This document shows positions 61,038 through 64,000 of a stretch of DNA of 64,000 nucleotides, piece after piece (the stretch's first letter is position 1; the number at the start of each line of letters is the position of its first letter). This DNA comes from Alitta virens (lineage: Eukaryota; Annelida; Polychaeta; Phyllodocida; Nereididae), in assembly GCA_932294295.1 (NCBI GenBank), contig OW028575.1, forward strand, positions 40,892,753 through 40,956,752, written 5' to 3'. The notes below the pieces were generated by a model. That model did no database searches. It saw only the letters and a program-made list of their open reading frames with translations, and was not told the origin of the DNA. The translations under genes and the position numbers were made by a program.

Positions 61038-62653
61038 CATGAAAAGTTCTTTATTCTCAAACAGGAAATGAAATCCATTCCTTTAAACTAACGAAATCAA
61101 TCACTTATACATGGTGATAGTTATGCTGCCATCAGTCCCATCACCTGCATCCAAAAATAATGGAAATTGTGATGGTCCAACTGCCTGACCATTCTTCATG
61201 ATTATTCTATTATTTGTCTCACTCCAAATTTGGTTACTTCATCTTACCTGCATATCTGTATTTTTCATTCTGTCTTCATTATCAGACCTAAATGTCAATA
61301 TTGACATAATTGGTGACCTTACACGACCTTGGCTCAATTCCATCTCATGCATCCATTTCTCTTTGATCTTAAGGGCTCTTGATCAATTTATTTCCAGTGA
61401 CCAGTTCCCTAATTACTATTGACCACCCATTAAGTTAGCACTAGCTTCGATAGATACGATAGTCTAGGCAATTTTCAAAGAAGGATTGTTGGTTTGCGTT
61501 CTCTGGCATTGTGCAATTTAGTCATAATGTTTTCATTTTGGGTGTTTGCCATATCTTGCTATCAACAGACTTCTAGTCATTGGAGGAATGCTACTGTTCT
61601 GTCCATCACAAGGAAACCTGTCTTTCCAAAATCCTTCAACAGGGATCGAGATGTGAAGAATTATGTTTACTTATGATTTTGGAAGATTTCCTCTGCTATA
61701 TATATAGCTAGATCCTGCAGGTTGAACACTGTAAGAATTTCTTCCCTGTTGTTGAATATGGAAGAGACATAAAGAATCCCCTCGCTAGTACAGTATAAGA
61801 TGTAAGATGAATAAGCATACGATATAATAAAGGTGTACCCCCTCTTTCCTTGTAAATAGGTTTCAGATAGCATCACCACTAACTCTTAGTTACTGACAAT
61901 GCCACCAATAGAATCTCCCTTCCAGAGAGACGGAATTAGGTTTTATTGTCTCTTGCATAATTCATTACAAGTACATGGGATCAGGAGGCTGGGTTGCAGG
62001 AGGATTTTTTCATCTCATGCAAAATGCAATTTTATCCCATTGAATCCTGAAGCTGGTCCCTGAGCAGTCATGAGCACCGAGCCAGGAGGCACCCCAGAGA
62101 GCAATAAAAGCCTGTACCACTATGATGCCTTGGAAATAAACATTATGTCATTGTTTTTCTACACTTCGGTAGTTTTTGCTTATTTTTTCTGTATTTTGTG
62201 CTAAAATAGGGGAGGATGCCTGGAGTGAAAAAAATAATTTGGCCTTGCAGTTGAACTTTGGTAGCAAGTGCTCTTCGTGTTTTTGTTTTTTTGTTTTGTT
62301 TGTTTATTAGTCTGACCTTGGCAAGTGCAGAATACTGGAATGAACTAAAGTAGAGGTCAGCAGGTAGCTACAAAGCCATGAAAAGATGCCCTGTGTACTT
62401 AATATTGCAAATAACAAGCTATATACATTTCCCTCATGGGGATTAAGCAGGATGATGATGCCAGTTTGTTACCCAAGTGCAACTCCACCCAGGGGACCAC
62501 TTTCGCAACTCTTGCATTGCTTGGTGTGACACACTTCATTCTGAAATAGCCACTCTAATATATTACATAAATGCCATTCAATGAAATTAAAAACTTTAAT
62601 TTCGTGGTAGAGGCTTATGTGGTTATATATACTACTCATGTACCACCCATTCA
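61038..62653. other. Non-coding sequence
   Basis: Nothing recognised. Confidence 0.35.
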
Positions 62654-63113
62654 ATGTTTTTGTTTACCCAAATCGGTTGTCATGGTAACAAAAAGCAGAT
62701 ACCACTTACCTTTACCCACTGACAGCATACTTACATATCTGGCATTATTCTAGTTTCCATGGTTACCAAAAGCATTACTCAGAACAAAACGTACAGAATA
62801 TTTTAATATCTTCCCTTTTTTGTAGAATTTCAGAAAAATTAAACTGACATTTTGATATTAAAGAGCTACTTTAAAGTGAGTTCAGCTAATTTATTTTCCA
62901 AAAACCAAGCACTCTATGTGCGTCCTTCCTGGCTGCCATGGAAACTAGAATAATATTCACTGAGCCCATAATCTGTGAACACCTAAATCGCACCATTGAA
63001 ATCTACCCCTTCAAACTTTGCCAGATATGTTAGTATGCTATCAGTGGGTAAAGGTAAGTGGTATCTGCTTTTTGTTACCATGACAACCAATTTGGGTGAA
63101 CAAAAATGCCTCC
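62654..63113. mobile_element. 460 bp palindromic element with X-box-like motifs
   Basis: The left arm (62654-62770) and right arm (about 62921-63113) are reverse complements; for example GGTTGTCATGGTAACAAAAA pairs with the complement at about 63069-63088. The right arm has an extra 70 bases or so (about 62951-63022) absent on the left. RFX X-box-like words: GTTGTCATGGTAAC (62676-62689), GTTTCCATGGTTAC (62753-62766), GCTGCCATGGAAAC (62932-62945), GTTACCATGACAAC (63074-63087). No coding sequence. Confidence 0.75.
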
Positions 63114-64000
63114 ATATAAAAAAAATTTTTATCTGACTGTATTCTACCTCTGTGACAAATTTCAAAGGTATACGTAATTTTGCAGTATCCTATTATAATT
63201 TGGCACAAATCCTCCCCAATTAATACAACAAGCAGCAGCCATGAAACACCCAACCGGAAGTCCCATACTGCCAGAACATTTGCAGTGTGAGAAATCAGCA
63301 GGATGTGGCAAACAATATTCCACATCCACTGTTCCCTAAACACAGGACGACCATATTATATAATGTATATCAACACATGGTAGTGTGGATCCTAAGGATA
63401 TTGCAGCAAGGTTTCAAATAATGTTCCTTGAATAGACAATATTGTCACAATATTTTGACAACATTCAGATAATTACAATATTGTAGAACATGGGCATTGT
63501 TGAATGTGCTGTAGACCCATGAGAACCTTTAGCAATATACCCATTTTAAGGTAAATGTTTTTTTTAGTTACATTGCCACAATGTGTGGTGAAACATTCAA
63601 TGAATTTGTAGGGTTGTTGCTATTGACGCTGTATGTTTCTTTCTTCTGAAAATTTGCCAGTTTCTGCTAAATGTGTTTCTTAGCAGTTCTCGCAAATATC
63701 ATAGGCGGCACTACAGTTGACAGAGCTTAACATCAAGCGCTACCTGGTGGTAAGAGTGCATCCAAGGTTGCACACCTCTGAAAAACACAAATACTTGTAA
63801 TCTTGTCGTCGATAAAAACGGAAAGTTGGCAAGTCCTGTGTTTAACTTAAACCAATTCAGCCGTTCAAAATATGACAACCACAAAATGTTACCTTCTTTA
63901 CCTCTAGATATTTTGGGTTTAGTACAGTATAGCGGATCCAAATTTATGCCCATATTTGGCGGCCATTAAAAATTAAATTTTATCAAATATTTCACAAGTT
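63114..64000. other. Non-coding sequence to the window end
   Basis: Contains an AT-rich cluster with the palindrome GACAATATTGTC (63435-63446) and a further ACAATATTGT (63475-63484). No exon recognised. Confidence 0.35.

Overview
This is eukaryotic DNA, almost certainly from a metazoan invertebrate. The signs are split genes with canonical splice sites, tRNA-derived SINEs with target-site duplications, CR1/L2-like LINE 3' ends, fold-back MITEs and long tetranucleotide microsatellites. I cannot name the species. A small heat-shock protein with two alpha-crystallin domains is known from several marine invertebrate groups, but this alone does not fix the phylum.

Gene content is very low. The one secure coding feature is the terminal exon of that heat-shock protein on the minus strand (1068-1931). 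Its open frame runs back to a clean 3' splice site, so the start codon lies upstream, at higher coordinates. A candidate first exon on the same strand lies 52 kb away (53634 to about 53905). It has ETS-type promoter motifs, a GCCATGG start context and a phase-0 donor that matches the phase-0 acceptor at 1931. Joining the two is a hypothesis. If it is right, most of the window is one huge first intron. A second promoter-like CpG-dense patch with E2F- and YY1-like motifs lies at about 57160-57500.

The rest is non-coding and rich in repeats. (i) Seven copies of a 139-153 bp near-palindromic MITE (one truncated by the window edge, one with an internal deletion), with TA next to CATGGCC termini. 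(ii) Eight copies of a tRNA-Gly(UCC)-like SINE, all with recognisable direct repeats at the ends. (iii) Three 5'-truncated LINE fragments, two of them (7.5-7.9 kb and 18.5-19.0 kb) sharing a Cys-x-Cys-x2-Cys-x2-Cys C-terminus. (iv) Five further inverted-repeat elements: two with GACTTGGAAAC arms at 3.1 and 49.3 kb, a 1.03 kb element with 0.2 kb arms at 17-18 kb, a 179 bp element with a 10 bp duplication at 34.7 kb, and a 628 bp CCGG-rich element at 60.4-61.0 kb. A palindrome with RFX X-box-like motifs lies at 62.7-63.1 kb. (v) Local tandem duplications at 13.3, 44.9 and 55.5 kb, a 141 bp direct repeat at 34.1 and 39.2 kb, and many microsatellites.

I found no new multi-gene system. The most useful leads are the possible 52 kb intron of the heat-shock gene, the well-defined MITE and SINE families, and the two promoter-like patches.
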